64,000 nucleotides of DNA from an uncultured Bacteroidota bacterium (GCA_937124965.1 CAKZLB010000036.1:186001-250000); one strand, 5' to 3'. Positions 16,001-24,802 are shown, numbered from the stretch's first letter. Notes: generated by a model not told the origin, from the letters alone. Made by a program: numbers and translations.

Positions 16001-17263
16001 TTAACTCGCAAGTTTTTTCAAACCATTAACCAATAGGTCTAACTCTTCTGTAGATGTAAATACATTAGGAGTAATACGACAACCTTTTACATTAGCATTA
16101 TCGATAGCTACTGTGTAAATGCTAAATTCATTCAACAACCTTTCAGCCAAAACACTCGGCTTTATCCCTTTTATCCCAACATTAGCTATTGCACATGCAC
16201 GATTCGAGTCAGTTGGTGTATTAACAATAATATTAGGAATTTCTCTCACTTGTTTTGTCCAATACTCTTGTAAATATCGCAAGCGCATTTCTTTCCTTTC
16301 TCCTCCAAGAATATTGTAATAATCGACCGCCGCTTCAATACTTAAATCGTGATAAACAGGTATTGTCCCTGTGTGATTTAATCTGGCGATATCACCAGGC
16401 TCTTTAGGGTCTTCTGCAAACAACGGCCACAAGTTGTCGATTTCAGAATCTGCAACCCATAAAAGTCCAGTTCCGAGTGGCACAGCCAACCATTTGTGTA
16501 AACTCGACCCATAGTAGTCGCATTCTAAGTCATTAATATCAAATTCAAAATGACCAATACAGTGAGCTCCATCTACCATCACTTTTACGCCGTGTTTGTG
16601 TGCCATTGCGCAAATCTTCTTAACGGGTAATATTTGCCCAGTTATGTTAATCATGTGGCAAACCATCAACAATTTGGTTCTATCAGTGATTGCGTTTTCG
16701 TATAGCTTAACAATTTCATCGTCTGATTTTGGGTGATTCGGAATAGAGATAATTTTGTTAGTTGTTCCAAACCTATTTGAGATCTGGCCAAACATGTTTT
16801 TCATTGCTCCATAGTCTTGCTCTGCAAAAACCGCTTCGTCTCCTTTTTGCCAATTCATACCTTTGATAACCATGTTTAATGACTCCGTTGTATTCCTGGT
16901 AAGAATTACGTTTTTAGGATTTGCTTTTATTACCTGTGCAACTTTGGCTACCATTCTTGCTTTGTTCTCCCACTGCACAGTTCGCATGTAATGCGCTCCT
17001 TCATAATTAACTAGCTCAATTTGCTTTTTAAGTGCGTCTAAAGTTGGGGTTGGAATAATATTGTAATATCCATTTTCGAGATTGATATACTCCGGTTTAA
17101 GCTTATAATCTTGTCGGACTTTAAGCCAAAAGTCTTCGTTTTTCACAAGTACTTCTGGATCAAACTGCCACATTTCTGAAGTATTGTTTGCTAAAATACT
17201 ACCATAAAAAGGCGTTCCTAGAATAGCTAATGAAGCCTTTTTAATAAACTCTCGCTTTTTCAT
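16001..17263 (-). CDS. Exported class V aminotransferase-like PLP enzyme
   Basis: A 420-residue fold-type I PLP enzyme related to isopenicillin N epimerase and cysteine desulfurase-like proteins. Cofactor residues visible: TRNTTESLN (phosphate loop) at about 122-130, MVDGAHCIGHF with D231, and SSLHKW with the Schiff-base K257. The start MKKREFIKKASLAILGT is a Tat-type signal with a KR pair in place of RR, followed by GSILA, so the folded holoenzyme is probably exported. The reaction is unknown; epimerase, lyase and desulfurase activities all occur in this family. It lies 35 bases after the next gene upstream (17299-17715) and may be co-transcribed with it. Confidence 0.82.
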   Translation of the reverse strand: MKKREFIKKASLAILGTPFYGSILANNTSEMWQFDPEVLVKNEDFWLKVRQDYKLKPEYINLENGYYNIIPTPTLDALKKQIELVNYEGAHYMRTVQWENKARMVAKVAQVIKANPKNVILTRNTTESLNMVIKGMNWQKGDEAVFAEQDYGAMKNMFGQISNRFGTTNKIISIPNHPKSDDEIVKLYENAITDRTKLLMVCHMINITGQILPVKKICAMAHKHGVKVMVDGAHCIGHFEFDINDLECDYYGSSLHKWLAVPLGTGLLWVADSEIDNLWPLFAEDPKEPGDIARLNHTGTIPVYHDLSIEAAVDYYNILGGERKEMRLRYLQEYWTKQVREIPNIIVNTPTDSNRACAIANVGIKGIKPSVLAERLLNEFSIYTVAIDNANVKGCRITPNVFTSTEELDLLVNGLKKLAS

Positions 17264-17298
17264 TCTTAAATCAATTACCGCTTAACCTCTGCTCTTTG

Positions 17299-17715
17299 TT
17301 AATCGCCTGCCCAAGTTTCATAATGCTCTGAACCATGAAAAGCAACATGCCATGCAAAGTCTGCACTTTCAGTCACACCTACCACAAAGTTCCACTCGTT
17401 TTTTTTCCATGGCTTGTTGGTTTCGTAATCCATTCCAAACCAAATACTTGGATTATCTGCAACTTTTTGAAACTCCTCTACTGAAATGTTTTCATAAGTA
17501 ACTATTTCCTTTTTTACTTTTTCTACAATTTCATCCCAGTTTGCAGCAATCGAATTTAGAGTTGCCAGTTGTTCTTCAAATATTTCTCTATCGGGATGTT
17601 CTGTATCGACTTTTGTGTCGATATTGATAGCAACCTCTTTCCTATTAAAAAACAAACCAGATGCTTCTAACACCCATGTATACGAGTCGTACGTAAAACT
17701 ATTCTTATCAAACAT
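17299..17715 (-). CDS. Hypothetical protein
   Basis: A 138-residue soluble, acidic protein without a signal. It begins with a beta-rich part (SFTYDSYTWVLEASGLFF, then VAINIDTKVD). A helical section follows (EEQLATLNSIAANWDEIVEK), and it ends with aromatic residues around WFGMDYETNKPWKKNEWNF and SEHYETWAGD. The helix after the beta part, with spacing of Q-x-x-x-L-x-x-I, recalls small immunity-type or DUF6985-like proteins, but this is not a firm match. Context gives no clear role beyond possible co-transcription with the exported aminotransferase. Confidence 0.6.
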   Translation of the reverse strand: MFDKNSFTYDSYTWVLEASGLFFNRKEVAINIDTKVDTEHPDREIFEEQLATLNSIAANWDEIVEKVKKEIVTYENISVEEFQKVADNPSIWFGMDYETNKPWKKNEWNFVVGVTESADFAWHVAFHGSEHYETWAGD

Positions 17716-17828
17716 GGTTCAATTTCTCTTCTATTTTACATTTTATGAATGCAAGATATTAAAAAGAAAAATATAGACATGAGACTTCCATTATTGCTCA
17801 CAGATAAAACAAATAAAAACCATAAGAC

Positions 17829-18365
17829 TCAGACCTTGCGATGCAGAAACCCTTTTGCGATTTTATCTACAACTTCATGATTCATGCCCCATGACATATA
17901 TACTTCCATGGCCCATCGTTCAATCAGACCTTTAAATTCAATAGAGTTTGACTCATTGCTCTTAATCTCACTCGATGTGATTTCACCTCTGTGTAATGGC
18001 TCAGGAGGCAACAAATACTCGTCACCATTGTGAATTTTGTAAGCATTTAAAAAATCACTCAACTTAGGAGAAAGTTGATATGTCCAAAACACCTTGTACG
18101 TAAAGATTAAATGGAGCCTAGTCAAGTGAAAATGATTGCTCCATCTACCGTGTATTTCTGGATGTTGTAGGGTATGTGCATCTACAATAAAGAATCGATA
18201 TTGGTGATTATTTGGTTTTGAAAAATCAACACCTTGAAAGCTTAGACTAAATATTTCCACACACTCATGAATACCTCTTGTAGTTTGCGCACCGCAGAAC
18301 TGACAACTACCAAAATCATGGAGTTCGAAACCATTTTTATGGGCAATGTCTCGGTAGTCTTGCAT
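17829..18365 (-). CDS. DUF5946-like hypothetical protein
   Basis: The 178-residue protein has a Cys pair near the N-terminus (SCQFCGAQTTRGIHECVE), then YRFFIVDAHTLQHPEIHGRW and HFHLTRLHLIF. The Cys-rich opening followed by a 'VDAYxxQHP' segment is the pattern I associate with DUF5946 proteins, which may bind a metal through the Cys and His residues. Function unknown. The gene stands alone, 50 bases downstream of the TonB-C-like gene on the same strand. Confidence 0.62.
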   Translation of the reverse strand: MQDYRDIAHKNGFELHDFGSCQFCGAQTTRGIHECVEIFSLSFQGVDFSKPNNHQYRFFIVDAHTLQHPEIHGRWSNHFHLTRLHLIFTYKVFWTYQLSPKLSDFLNAYKIHNGDEYLLPPEPLHRGEITSSEIKSNESNSIEFKGLIERWAMEVYMSWGMNHEVVDKIAKGFLHRKV

Positions 18366-18415
18366 TGTGTCAAGTATAGATTTGTTTTTGCAAAATATCT
18401 TTTTGGTCTTTTCAA

Positions 18416-18868
18416 TTATTCCACTTTTTGTGCAAAGCGTACTGGGACAATAAGACGTGTTCTTGCTGGTTTCTCACAACGTATACCTGGTTTCCAAGCC
18501 GGCATTTGCTTCAATATTTTTGTGGCGAGTTTATCATAATCACAACTACCATGAACGTCGTTCATACATTTAAACGTTGAAACACCGCCATCACGTTCAA
18601 TCACAAATGACATAAAGACCGTCACTTTTTCGGCAACTGTATCGCAATATTCTGGAATAAAAGCACGTGCTTTTATAAACTCATATAATTCCGCTTCACC
18701 ACCTGGAAACACTGGCTTCTCCTGAGTTTCATACCACTCCACGATTTCTGTTGAATCGCAGCGGACCTCCTCTGGCACAGGATCAATTCTATTGCTTTTA
18801 ATTATTTGAGCATTCAGTAAAACCGAAACACACATAATCATAAAGAGCATTATTTTAACTTTTTTCAT
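18416..18868 (-). CDS. TonB C-terminal domain protein, secreted
   Basis: From ATG 18868 the product has a signal peptide (MKKVKIMLFMIMCVSVLLNA). After a linker comes a TonB-C domain: EKPVFPGGEAELYEFIKAR, VTVFMSFVIERDGGVS, KILKQMPAWKPG and RTRLIVPVRF. This is the repeat unit seen in many Bacteroidota 'energy transducer TonB' proteins. There is no membrane anchor or proline-rich spacer, so this is probably a periplasmic TonB-C protein and not a working energy transducer. The frame extends five codons upstream, but the KK-type signal start fits better. The substrate or partner is not evident. Confidence 0.75.
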   Translation of the reverse strand: MKKVKIMLFMIMCVSVLLNAQIIKSNRIDPVPEEVRCDSTEIVEWYETQEKPVFPGGEAELYEFIKARAFIPEYCDTVAEKVTVFMSFVIERDGGVSTFKCMNDVHGSCDYDKLATKILKQMPAWKPGIRCEKPARTRLIVPVRFAQKVE

Positions 18869-18904
18869 ATCATTTAGGTTCAAAAAATTTCAGATTCAAG
18901 TTTG

Positions 18905-19693
18905 TCAACTTACTTTCGAAAATAACAGTTTGATTTTTTTATAAATTTTCAGCGAAAGGTGCGTCATCAGTGCAGGAAGTGTGTAAGCATGTTTGTACGA
19001 AATTGACTTTTCACCAGCTCTATTAGTCAACTTGTTTGCCCATACCCAATTTGAAGCCTCTTGAATCTCGAAACGACTGTAGTCAGGATGCTGCATTACT
19101 AAAAGCTCAAATATTTCCTTAATATGTGGTGTTTCGCGCTCCTCAACAGAAAGATTTCTATGAGTGACACCATCTGTTTGATCGCGTTTCTTGTCCGCTT
19201 GCGCGTATGTCCAATTATAATCATCCCACAGTATCCAACCATTGTCTTTTAACAATTTATCAGATAAAAAAAATGAACTACTATCAATGGTCCAATTTTT
19301 CGGTCCATCAATTATTATTAAATCATATTTCGGAACACATTTATTTTTTTCGTTGTTTGAGCACGTCTTAATTTCATTATGTAAAAACCAATTATAACCT
19401 GTTTGCATTCTGTGTATTTCAACGTATTCAGTTAATTTTAAGTTCGTTAACTGCTCTTCAATACCAGGTTGAAACACATCCTTCGTCTCCTTCAAGTCAA
19501 CGCTCGTAAGTTTCCCTAAACCTAATTCGTCTAGCGCTGCAGCTATATAACAACTTGCTGTTCCATGCGCAAAACCAAGTTCTAAAATATTTTCAACCTT
19601 ATTTTCTACGATAAAGTCATATAATTTTTTTGCGTTAATATCTGATATAAAAGGAACACCTTTAAGTTTTTGTTGTACTTGGTTAAACTTCAT
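18905..19693 (-). CDS. Class I SAM-dependent methyltransferase
   Basis: A 263-residue methyltransferase of the Methyltransf_24 type: ENILELGFAHGTASCYIA forms the SAM-binding motif I, TSVDLKE the acidic strand 2 end, and YDLIIIDGPKNW the motif II with Asp. NGWILWDDYNWT follows as the next strand. The C-terminal end is basic. The open frame runs upstream through the tRNA-Leu gene, where it reads MAELVDALVSNT, a well-known artefact; the real start is ATG 19693. Acceptor unknown; such enzymes often modify surface sugars or lipids, and a paralogue-like gene lies at 27040. Confidence 0.78.
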   Translation of the reverse strand: MKFNQVQQKLKGVPFISDINAKKLYDFIVENKVENILELGFAHGTASCYIAAALDELGLGKLTSVDLKETKDVFQPGIEEQLTNLKLTEYVEIHRMQTGYNWFLHNEIKTCSNNEKNKCVPKYDLIIIDGPKNWTIDSSSFFLSDKLLKDNGWILWDDYNWTYAQADKKRDQTDGVTHRNLSVEERETPHIKEIFELLVMQHPDYSRFEIQEASNWVWANKLTNRAGEKSISYKHAYTLPALMTHLSLKIYKKIKLLFSKVS

Positions 19694-19806
19694 TCTAAAG
19701 TCAGTTAATACTCGATCGGGGGCAATGGAAACGTATCTATTTTCAAAGTTAACGGAGTTTTCGATGAAGCAATGGACGTTCGTTTCTCGATACGAAGTTA
19801 TTGTAT

Positions 19807-19842
19807 AAAAAAAATCCCCCGCAGTCACCATAACTACGAGGG
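19807..19842 (-). terminator. Rho-independent terminator after tRNA-Leu
   Basis: On the minus strand CCCTCGTAGT and ACTGCGGGGG pair over ten positions (with G-U pairs) around a 7-base loop, followed by ATTTTTTTT. It lies 15 bases downstream of the tRNA-Leu 3' end. Confidence 0.8.
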
Positions 19843-19857
19843 CATTTTTGTGTGAAG

Positions 19858-19939
19858 TACCCAGGGCCGGGCTCGAACCGGCACGTCCGAAGACATTGGT
19901 GTTTGAGACCAACGCGTCTACCAATTCCGCCACCTGGGC
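19858..19939 (-). tRNA. tRNA-Leu (anticodon CAA)
   Basis: An 82-base cloverleaf on the minus strand: acceptor GCCCAGG pairing with CCTGGGT (terminal G-U) and discriminator A. The D-arm contains GGTAGACGC, the anticodon stem TTGGT/ACCAA encloses CTCAAAC with anticodon CAA, and a long variable arm and T-arm GCCGGTTCGAGCCCGGC complete it. CCA is not encoded. It reads UUG leucine codons. Confidence 0.95.
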
Positions 19940-19962
19940 ATTTTTTGATTTGGTAGTCCTTT

Positions 19963-20484
19963 TTAAAGGCGTGCAAATTTATCTATTGAATCTCGTAATC
20001 GCAACAGATATTTTCGTTCTAAATACGATTTCTTTATTTCTTCAAGCAGCTCCTGATTTTTAGACGAATCAAACGCTGCTAATTTTTCGTTAAGTTCAGC
20101 ATCAAACGACTTCTCAAGGGCATCAAATTCGACAGAAAGTGTGCTCAAAGTAGTTGAATCATCGGTCATACCTGCTTCCATAATGCGTTCATTCCAATCC
20201 ATCATTTCCATTAAAAATGTAGGAGGAAGTTTATCATCGGTTGATATCGGAGACCCAAGTAATTCAAGCACGTATTTAATGCGTTCATAATTATTCGACA
20301 AAACGTTGTATGCTTGATTATTGAATGACGTGGCCATTAACGCTTGTTCATATGCCTCATCCTCTCCAGCAGCAAAATCTGGATGATTTTGTCTCGATAT
20401 AACCAGATACTTTTTTCTTACTGATTCTAAATCAAGTTGAAATTGAACCGGCAAATCAAAGTGGTCAAAATAATTCTGTTCCAC
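19963..20484 (-). CDS. hscB: Co-chaperone HscB (Fe-S cluster assembly J-protein)
   Basis: The 173-residue protein has an N-terminal J-domain, with YFDHFDLP at the start and the HPD tripeptide at residues 34-36 in RQNHPDFAAG. The HscB C-terminal helical domain follows, with PPTFLMEMMDWNERI as the IscU-binding segment. HscB delivers IscU to the Hsp70 HscA. The start is GTG at 20484, sharing its G with the last base of the rseP stop codon (TAGTG), so translation is likely coupled. The promoter of the downstream tRNA-Leu lies inside its last 15 codons. Confidence 0.88.
   Translation of the reverse strand: MEQNYFDHFDLPVQFQLDLESVRKKYLVISRQNHPDFAAGEDEAYEQALMATSFNNQAYNVLSNNYERIKYVLELLGSPISTDDKLPPTFLMEMMDWNERIMEAGMTDDSTTLSTLSVEFDALEKSFDAELNEKLAAFDSSKNQELLEEIKKSYLERKYLLRLRDSIDKFARL
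19974..20004 (-). promoter_or_regulatory. Promoter of tRNA-Leu
   Basis: Minus-strand TTG (20004-20002), a 20-base spacer and TAAATTTG (19981-19974), matching the Bacteroidota -33/-7 consensus TTG...TAnnTTTG. The -7 box lies 34 bases upstream of the tRNA's first base. It is embedded in the 3' end of hscB. Confidence 0.75.
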
Positions 20485-21815
20485 TATAGATTGAAGTTTG
20501 TTTTAATAATTTGCCATAAGTCGTTACCCATGGTTAGAGCCATTAGAGTCAACAACAAGCCCATACCAATATACTGTGCAATCAAAAGCACTTTTTGTGG
20601 TGCAGGTTTTCCAACAATCATTTCATAAATAAGAAACATCATGTGACCTCCGTCCAAAGCAGGAATTGGAAGCGCATTCATAAACGCTAGAGCAAGGGAA
20701 ATAAGAGCTGTCATACGCCAAAATCTTTCCCAATTCCAAACACCTCCAAAAAAAGAAGCCATACCAATAACACTTTTCACCTCCTTAACAGGAATGTCAC
20801 CTTGAGCCATTTTTACCAACCCTATTGCATTGTAATAAACTCCTTCCCAGCTGCCTTTCAACGCATATTTGGTAGCTTGTCCAAGTGTATATGGCTTCTG
20901 GTCATTTTCATATCGTAAAATTTTAGGTTTAAAACCTAGCTTTCCAAGCGTATCTACACTTGAAGTTACTGTATTAAGCAATTCGTCTCTAAAGAAGTCA
21001 ATAGTGACCTTTTGTCCTTTATTTTCACCTAACATCTTCGTTAGGTGAGTAAAGCTTTTTATTCTAACATTGTTGATTCTATAAAAAACATCACCCATTA
21101 TTAGGCCACTATTAGCCGCATTAGTACCCACTTCAGGATGTTCAGCAATCATTATTGTGCTTTCACAATCGATGAATCGACCAGATTTTTTTGACAGTTG
21201 TTTAAATAAATTGTCTGGAATATCTATGGTCACCTGTTCTCCTGCTCTTTCAACCACCATTACTCCACCAAACACCGCTTCAAAAGACACGTAGTCATCA
21301 AATCGATCATAGGTATTTCCATTAAGTGAAATTAACTTGTCACCATTTTTAAATCCAATTTCTTCAGCAAGCTCTCCTATTACTATTCCATCTTGATTCA
21401 CAACATCGATAGGCACATATGATTTTTCAAATGATTTTAAAACCAAAACAGTAAATAGAAAACCAAGAATTAAATTCATTACAATTCCACCAATCATAAC
21501 AATAAAGCGTTGATAGGCTGGTTTGCTTCTAAACTCCCAAGGTTGTGGTTCAGTCTCCAATTGTTCTGTATCTACGGATTCATCAATCATCCCAGCGATC
21601 TTGACATAACCTCCGATCGGCAACCATCCAATTCCGTATTCAGTATAACCTTTCTTAAAACTCCATAATTTTTTGCCCCAAGCATCAAAGAATAGATAAA
21701 ACTTTTCTACTCGGATTCCGAACAATCTCGCTGCCAAGTAATGCCCTAATTCATGGAATGTTACTAAGATAGCCAACGCTAATATCAGCTGTCCGGCCAT
21801 AATTAATCCTGCCAT
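20484..21815 (-). CDS. rseP: Site-2 protease RseP, inner-membrane zinc metalloprotease
   Basis: A 443-residue intramembrane protease. The zinc site HELGH is at 21-25 in the first helix and the second active-site segment NALPIPALDGGH near 388-399. Two PDZ-like regions lie between (about 125-290), with conserved GDKLISLNG. The middle helix GGIVMNLILGFLFTVL follows the PDZ-preceding loop. RseP cleaves anti-sigma factors and remnant signal peptides. It precedes hscB with a one-base overlap. Confidence 0.95.
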   Translation of the reverse strand: MAGLIMAGQLILALAILVTFHELGHYLAARLFGIRVEKFYLFFDAWGKKLWSFKKGYTEYGIGWLPIGGYVKIAGMIDESVDTEQLETEPQPWEFRSKPAYQRFIVMIGGIVMNLILGFLFTVLVLKSFEKSYVPIDVVNQDGIVIGELAEEIGFKNGDKLISLNGNTYDRFDDYVSFEAVFGGVMVVERAGEQVTIDIPDNLFKQLSKKSGRFIDCESTIMIAEHPEVGTNAANSGLIMGDVFYRINNVRIKSFTHLTKMLGENKGQKVTIDFFRDELLNTVTSSVDTLGKLGFKPKILRYENDQKPYTLGQATKYALKGSWEGVYYNAIGLVKMAQGDIPVKEVKSVIGMASFFGGVWNWERFWRMTALISLALAFMNALPIPALDGGHMMFLIYEMIVGKPAPQKVLLIAQYIGMGLLLTLMALTMGNDLWQIIKTNFNL

Positions 21816-21952
21816 ATTTTATCTATTTCTAATGTTAAATGTTGACTGCGAAAATACAACCGATTAATTCCTATAGAAACCATGTTCTGACAGAATGGTA
21901 TTTTTTGTGGACAACCACAAAAATTAAAATCTCAAAAAACTATTCAATTTTT

Positions 21953-21985
21953 TTTGATGAAAAGAACACAAAAGTTTTAGCTTTG
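21953..21985 (+). promoter_or_regulatory. Promoter of tRNA-Cys
   Basis: TTTG at 21953-21956, a 21-base spacer and TAGCTTTG at 21978-21985, an exact fit to the Bacteroidota -33/-7 pattern. The tRNA begins 20 bases further on. Confidence 0.8.
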
Positions 21986-22004
21986 CAGCTCGTTAAAAAA
22001 GAAT

Positions 22005-22075
22005 GGTCTCGTGGCCGAGTGGCTAGGCAGAGCTCTGCAAAAGCTTCCACAGCGGTTCGAATCCGCTCGAGACCT
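22005..22075 (+). tRNA. tRNA-Cys (anticodon GCA)
   Basis: A 71-base cloverleaf: acceptor GGTCTCG/CGAGACC with discriminator T (U73, the main cysteine identity base). The D-arm is GCC/GGC, the anticodon stem GAGCT/AGCTT encloses CTGCAAA with anticodon GCA, and the T-arm is AGCGG-TTCGAAT-CCGCT. CCA is not encoded. Confidence 0.95.
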
Positions 22076-22080
22076 CAACT

Positions 22081-22114
22081 AAAGCCATTTGTCAGTCGAC
22101 AGATGGCTTTTTTA
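22081..22114 (+). terminator. Rho-independent terminator after tRNA-Cys
   Basis: AAAGCCATTTGTC pairs with GACAGATGGCTTT (13 pairs including one G-U) around a 4-base loop, followed by TTTTTTATTT-like T-run. It begins 6 bases after the tRNA. Confidence 0.85.
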
Positions 22115-22121
22115 TTTAAGA

Positions 22122-23264
22122 CTACTTCTTTAAGCGTAGTACAACGATTTCATTGCTTAAGTATATCACCTTCCAAATCGACTGACCAAATTGCAAATAG
22201 TCGTTTCCAATACCTTTCCATTTGCTGTAATGAGGCTCAGGTTCTGAACGGCTCCCACAAGTAACAGCCCTTGTTTGACGCAACTGATCACCAAAATAAA
22301 AAGTATTACCATTAAAGGATGTTGTATCCGATAACTTAGTCAATGTTAATATAGTCGTCAACCCAGAACAAAAATCAGGAGTCATACTTTCGATAGAATA
22401 TCGTTGTAAATTAATCATCTCTACGGGCTTTTTTAATCCCAAAAGGTTAATCTGTTTAAAGTCGACTTGCTTTCCATCGCGGTATATATATGACGTTTCT
22501 TTTAACGTTGTATCGTCAATATAGCTAAACCAATGCCCTTCTCGTTGTAATTTATTATTTAAAAATCCAACATTTGGAAAACCGTTAGAATCAATAATAA
22601 CCCACTTTCCGTAAGGCTCAAAATGAAGCTTCGCCAGATAATTGCATTTAGAATTGGAAACCGTATTTTCCAAATTATTATAATATTCCGTTGTATCTAC
22701 TGAGTGGTTACTCAAAGTATCATCATAGAAAGCAGTATAATTTTCACCTTTGTCATTATAATATTCCGCTGAATAGTCTGAGTCGTCACTGAAAGCATCA
22801 TCATTGAAATCACCATAATCATCACTGTAGTCACCATATTCATCGTCATAATCACCACCATTAGATTCTGAAACATCATAAAAAGTTCCGCTAATACTGA
22901 AATTCTCTGCTTTTTCTAAATTAAACCGTAGCTTCCCACTTACTCTTAATTCGTCATCCACAAATAAGCTGTAAATTGTTAGCGAGTGGTTGAAATAAGT
23001 TAAAACGAGTCTTTCTGATGTATTGATGTCATAAATATGCTCCCTGTAGATTAGGCTATCACCTGCAAAATAATCCTTAGTAGAGGTCGATACATATTCC
23101 TGATTATCGGCACAAACCGTAAACTCCATGACTTCTTCGTCTTCCGCAAAAAAAAATGCACGCATGGCATAAATAGATTGCGCATTCGACTTAAATCCAG
23201 AAACAAAGACGAATAAAAACACTACAACTTTTATAGCAACACCCATTATAAACGAACGTGGCAT
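22122..23264 (-). CDS. Secreted hypothetical protein with acidic low-complexity insert
   Basis: A 380-residue exported protein; the signal peptide reads GVAIKVVVFLFVFVSGFKSNA. The first half looks like beta-rich extracytoplasmic sequence. Residues about 135-190 are almost only D, Y, S, E and G (for example DYDDEYGDYSDDYGDFND). The second half has a 'toxin-antitoxin/MORN-like' antigen-repeat flavour (NFPNVGFLNNKLQREGHW) but no firm domain. The acidic tract could bind calcium or be disordered. Co-oriented with the 23276 gene, whose stop is 12 bases upstream of this start. Confidence 0.65.
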   Translation of the reverse strand: MPRSFIMGVAIKVVVFLFVFVSGFKSNAQSIYAMRAFFFAEDEEVMEFTVCADNQEYVSTSTKDYFAGDSLIYREHIYDINTSERLVLTYFNHSLTIYSLFVDDELRVSGKLRFNLEKAENFSISGTFYDVSESNGGDYDDEYGDYSDDYGDFNDDAFSDDSDYSAEYYNDKGENYTAFYDDTLSNHSVDTTEYYNNLENTVSNSKCNYLAKLHFEPYGKWVIIDSNGFPNVGFLNNKLQREGHWFSYIDDTTLKETSYIYRDGKQVDFKQINLLGLKKPVEMINLQRYSIESMTPDFCSGLTTILTLTKLSDTTSFNGNTFYFGDQLRQTRAVTCGSRSEPEPHYSKWKGIGNDYLQFGQSIWKVIYLSNEIVVLRLKK

Positions 23265-23275
23265 ACCTGCAGTTA

Positions 23276-23950
23276 TTACTTCACCGGATACTTCAGCAAA
23301 TCTTCCTTTACCTTATTGACTGCTTTCTTTTGTTCTACGATTTCAGATTTCTTTTTTTCTTGATCTTTGGAATTTTGTTCGATATTTTTCTCGTTAGCAG
23401 CGATCGTTTCTTTAGCCCGCTTGATTTCTTTTTCATACCCTGAAAGATCTTTTTCCAGGTTACGCTGGTCTTTTTCTAACTTGTCGAGTTCTTTTTTGGC
23501 ATCTTCCAATCGTTCATTTACTATCTCAGATGCCAATTGTGTTGCGAACGTTTTTAGAATCCCTGAGAATTTGTCAGATTTTTTATCATTATCAGAAGGT
23601 GAAATATATCTACCATCGGCTAAAACAAATACGTTTAAATAAACTCCTTGGGGAGTCTCATTAAAATTTGAATACAATACTATTGCAGTGTCTGAAATTG
23701 ATGGCATCAAAACACGTTCAGTTATGATGTCATCTGACTTTTGGATATTGCTCGATTTGCCATCAAAACCTTTTAAATACTTTTCCCAAGCTTTTTGAAC
23801 TTCCTTTTCATTTGCCTCTGGAACCAAAATTTTAAACCCTTTCTGATTTCCCTGACTCATATTCATTGTAACTAATGTGGCACCTGAGACTTGAGCTTGC
23901 GCATAGACGAAACTCAAAATTGCCAATACACTGAAACATACTTTCTTCAT
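23276..23950 (-). CDS. Secreted hypothetical coiled-coil protein
   Basis: The 224-residue product has a signal peptide (MKKVCFSVLAILSFVYAQA). A small domain with GFKILVPEANEKEVQKAWEK at about 38-57 and LVLYSNF-type strands follows. From residue 135 to 215 there is one long charged coiled coil, with ARLEDAKKELDKLEKDQRN-type heptads. The middle domain pattern 'lxVxGxxkdevekAWxxylK' recurs in Bacteroidota periplasmic proteins, but I cannot name a function. It lies 12 bases before the acidic protein gene and directly after the HMG-CoA lyase gene, so all three may be co-transcribed. Confidence 0.68.
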   Translation of the reverse strand: MKKVCFSVLAILSFVYAQAQVSGATLVTMNMSQGNQKGFKILVPEANEKEVQKAWEKYLKGFDGKSSNIQKSDDIITERVLMPSISDTAIVLYSNFNETPQGVYLNVFVLADGRYISPSDNDKKSDKFSGILKTFATQLASEIVNERLEDAKKELDKLEKDQRNLEKDLSGYEKEIKRAKETIAANEKNIEQNSKDQEKKKSEIVEQKKAVNKVKEDLLKYPVK

Positions 23951-23959
23951 AATTTTTTG

Positions 23960-24802
23960 TTAAAATATCATATTTGCCACCAACATACTAGCTTCAAATG
24001 CCTCAATATTCATTTTATGATCGACATTATTGGCATTAAAAAACTGAACTAATTTTTCGGTTGGCATGTTACCAACAAGTTTGTCTTCTGCCATCGGACA
24101 TCCTCCATACCCTTTAATTGCACCATCAAAGCGTCTACATCCATTTCGCCACGCAGCTTCAACTTTTTCTTCCCAATCATCGGGTCTGGTATGAAAATGT
24201 GCTCCAAATTCTGCATTTGTAAAACTAGCGTTCAATTGCTTAAATACACTCTGAATACTTTCGCGATTAGAAATTCCAACGGTGTCACTAATTGAGAACG
24301 AATCAACGCCTATGTCTGCTATTTTGCCAACCCAATCTTCCACAATTCGAGCGCTCCACTCGTCTCCATAATTATTTCCGAAACCCATGGAAATGTATAT
24401 TACAACTTGTTTGTTGTGCTTACTGGATTCATCAACCAAATACTTCACAACATCCAAACTATCTTCAATAGACGAATTTGTATTTCGTTGTTGAAACGTT
24501 TCTGAAACAGAAAAAGGGAAGCCCAGATAATCAACTCGATTATGTTTAACGGCGTCATCAATTCCTCTTTTATTCGCCACTATTACCGAAAGTTTGGTCT
24601 CAGACGCTTCGATAGAGTCTAATAACTCTGCTGTATCTCGCATCTGTGGAATGGCTTTCGGTGAAACGAAACTACCACAATCAATTGTGTGATATCCAAC
24701 CTTCAACAAGGAGTTCAAATACTCTATTTTCTGTTTTGTTGGGACAAACCAACTTAAACCTTGCATCGCATCGCGAGGACATTCAATAATCTTTACACTC
24801 AT
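23960..24802 (-). CDS. mvaB: Hydroxymethylglutaryl-CoA lyase
   Basis: A 280-residue TIM-barrel enzyme of the HMG-CoA lyase family, splitting HMG-CoA to acetoacetate and acetyl-CoA in leucine and ketone-body catabolism. It shows IIECPRDAMQGL (the R-D-G-like start), DCGSFVSPKAIPQM, AHFHTRPDDW and GGCPMAEDKLVGNMPTEKL. These carry the metal-binding His-x-His and the catalytic Cys in GGCPMA. Close relatives with this motif set include other DRE-TIM lyases, so substrate assignment is likely but not certain. No leucine-degradation partner lies nearby. Confidence 0.85.
   Translation of the reverse strand: MSVKIIECPRDAMQGLSWFVPTKQKIEYLNSLLKVGYHTIDCGSFVSPKAIPQMRDTAELLDSIEASETKLSVIVANKRGIDDAVKHNRVDYLGFPFSVSETFQQRNTNSSIEDSLDVVKYLVDESSKHNKQVVIYISMGFGNNYGDEWSARIVEDWVGKIADIGVDSFSISDTVGISNRESIQSVFKQLNASFTNAEFGAHFHTRPDDWEEKVEAAWRNGCRRFDGAIKGYGGCPMAEDKLVGNMPTEKLVQFFNANNVDHKMNIEAFEASMLVANMIF

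Noticed and set aside
19694-19933. N-terminal extension of the methyltransferase frame reading MAELVDALVSNT...
   Set aside because: This is the reading of tRNA-Leu itself and of its terminator, a common artefact; the true start is ATG 19693.
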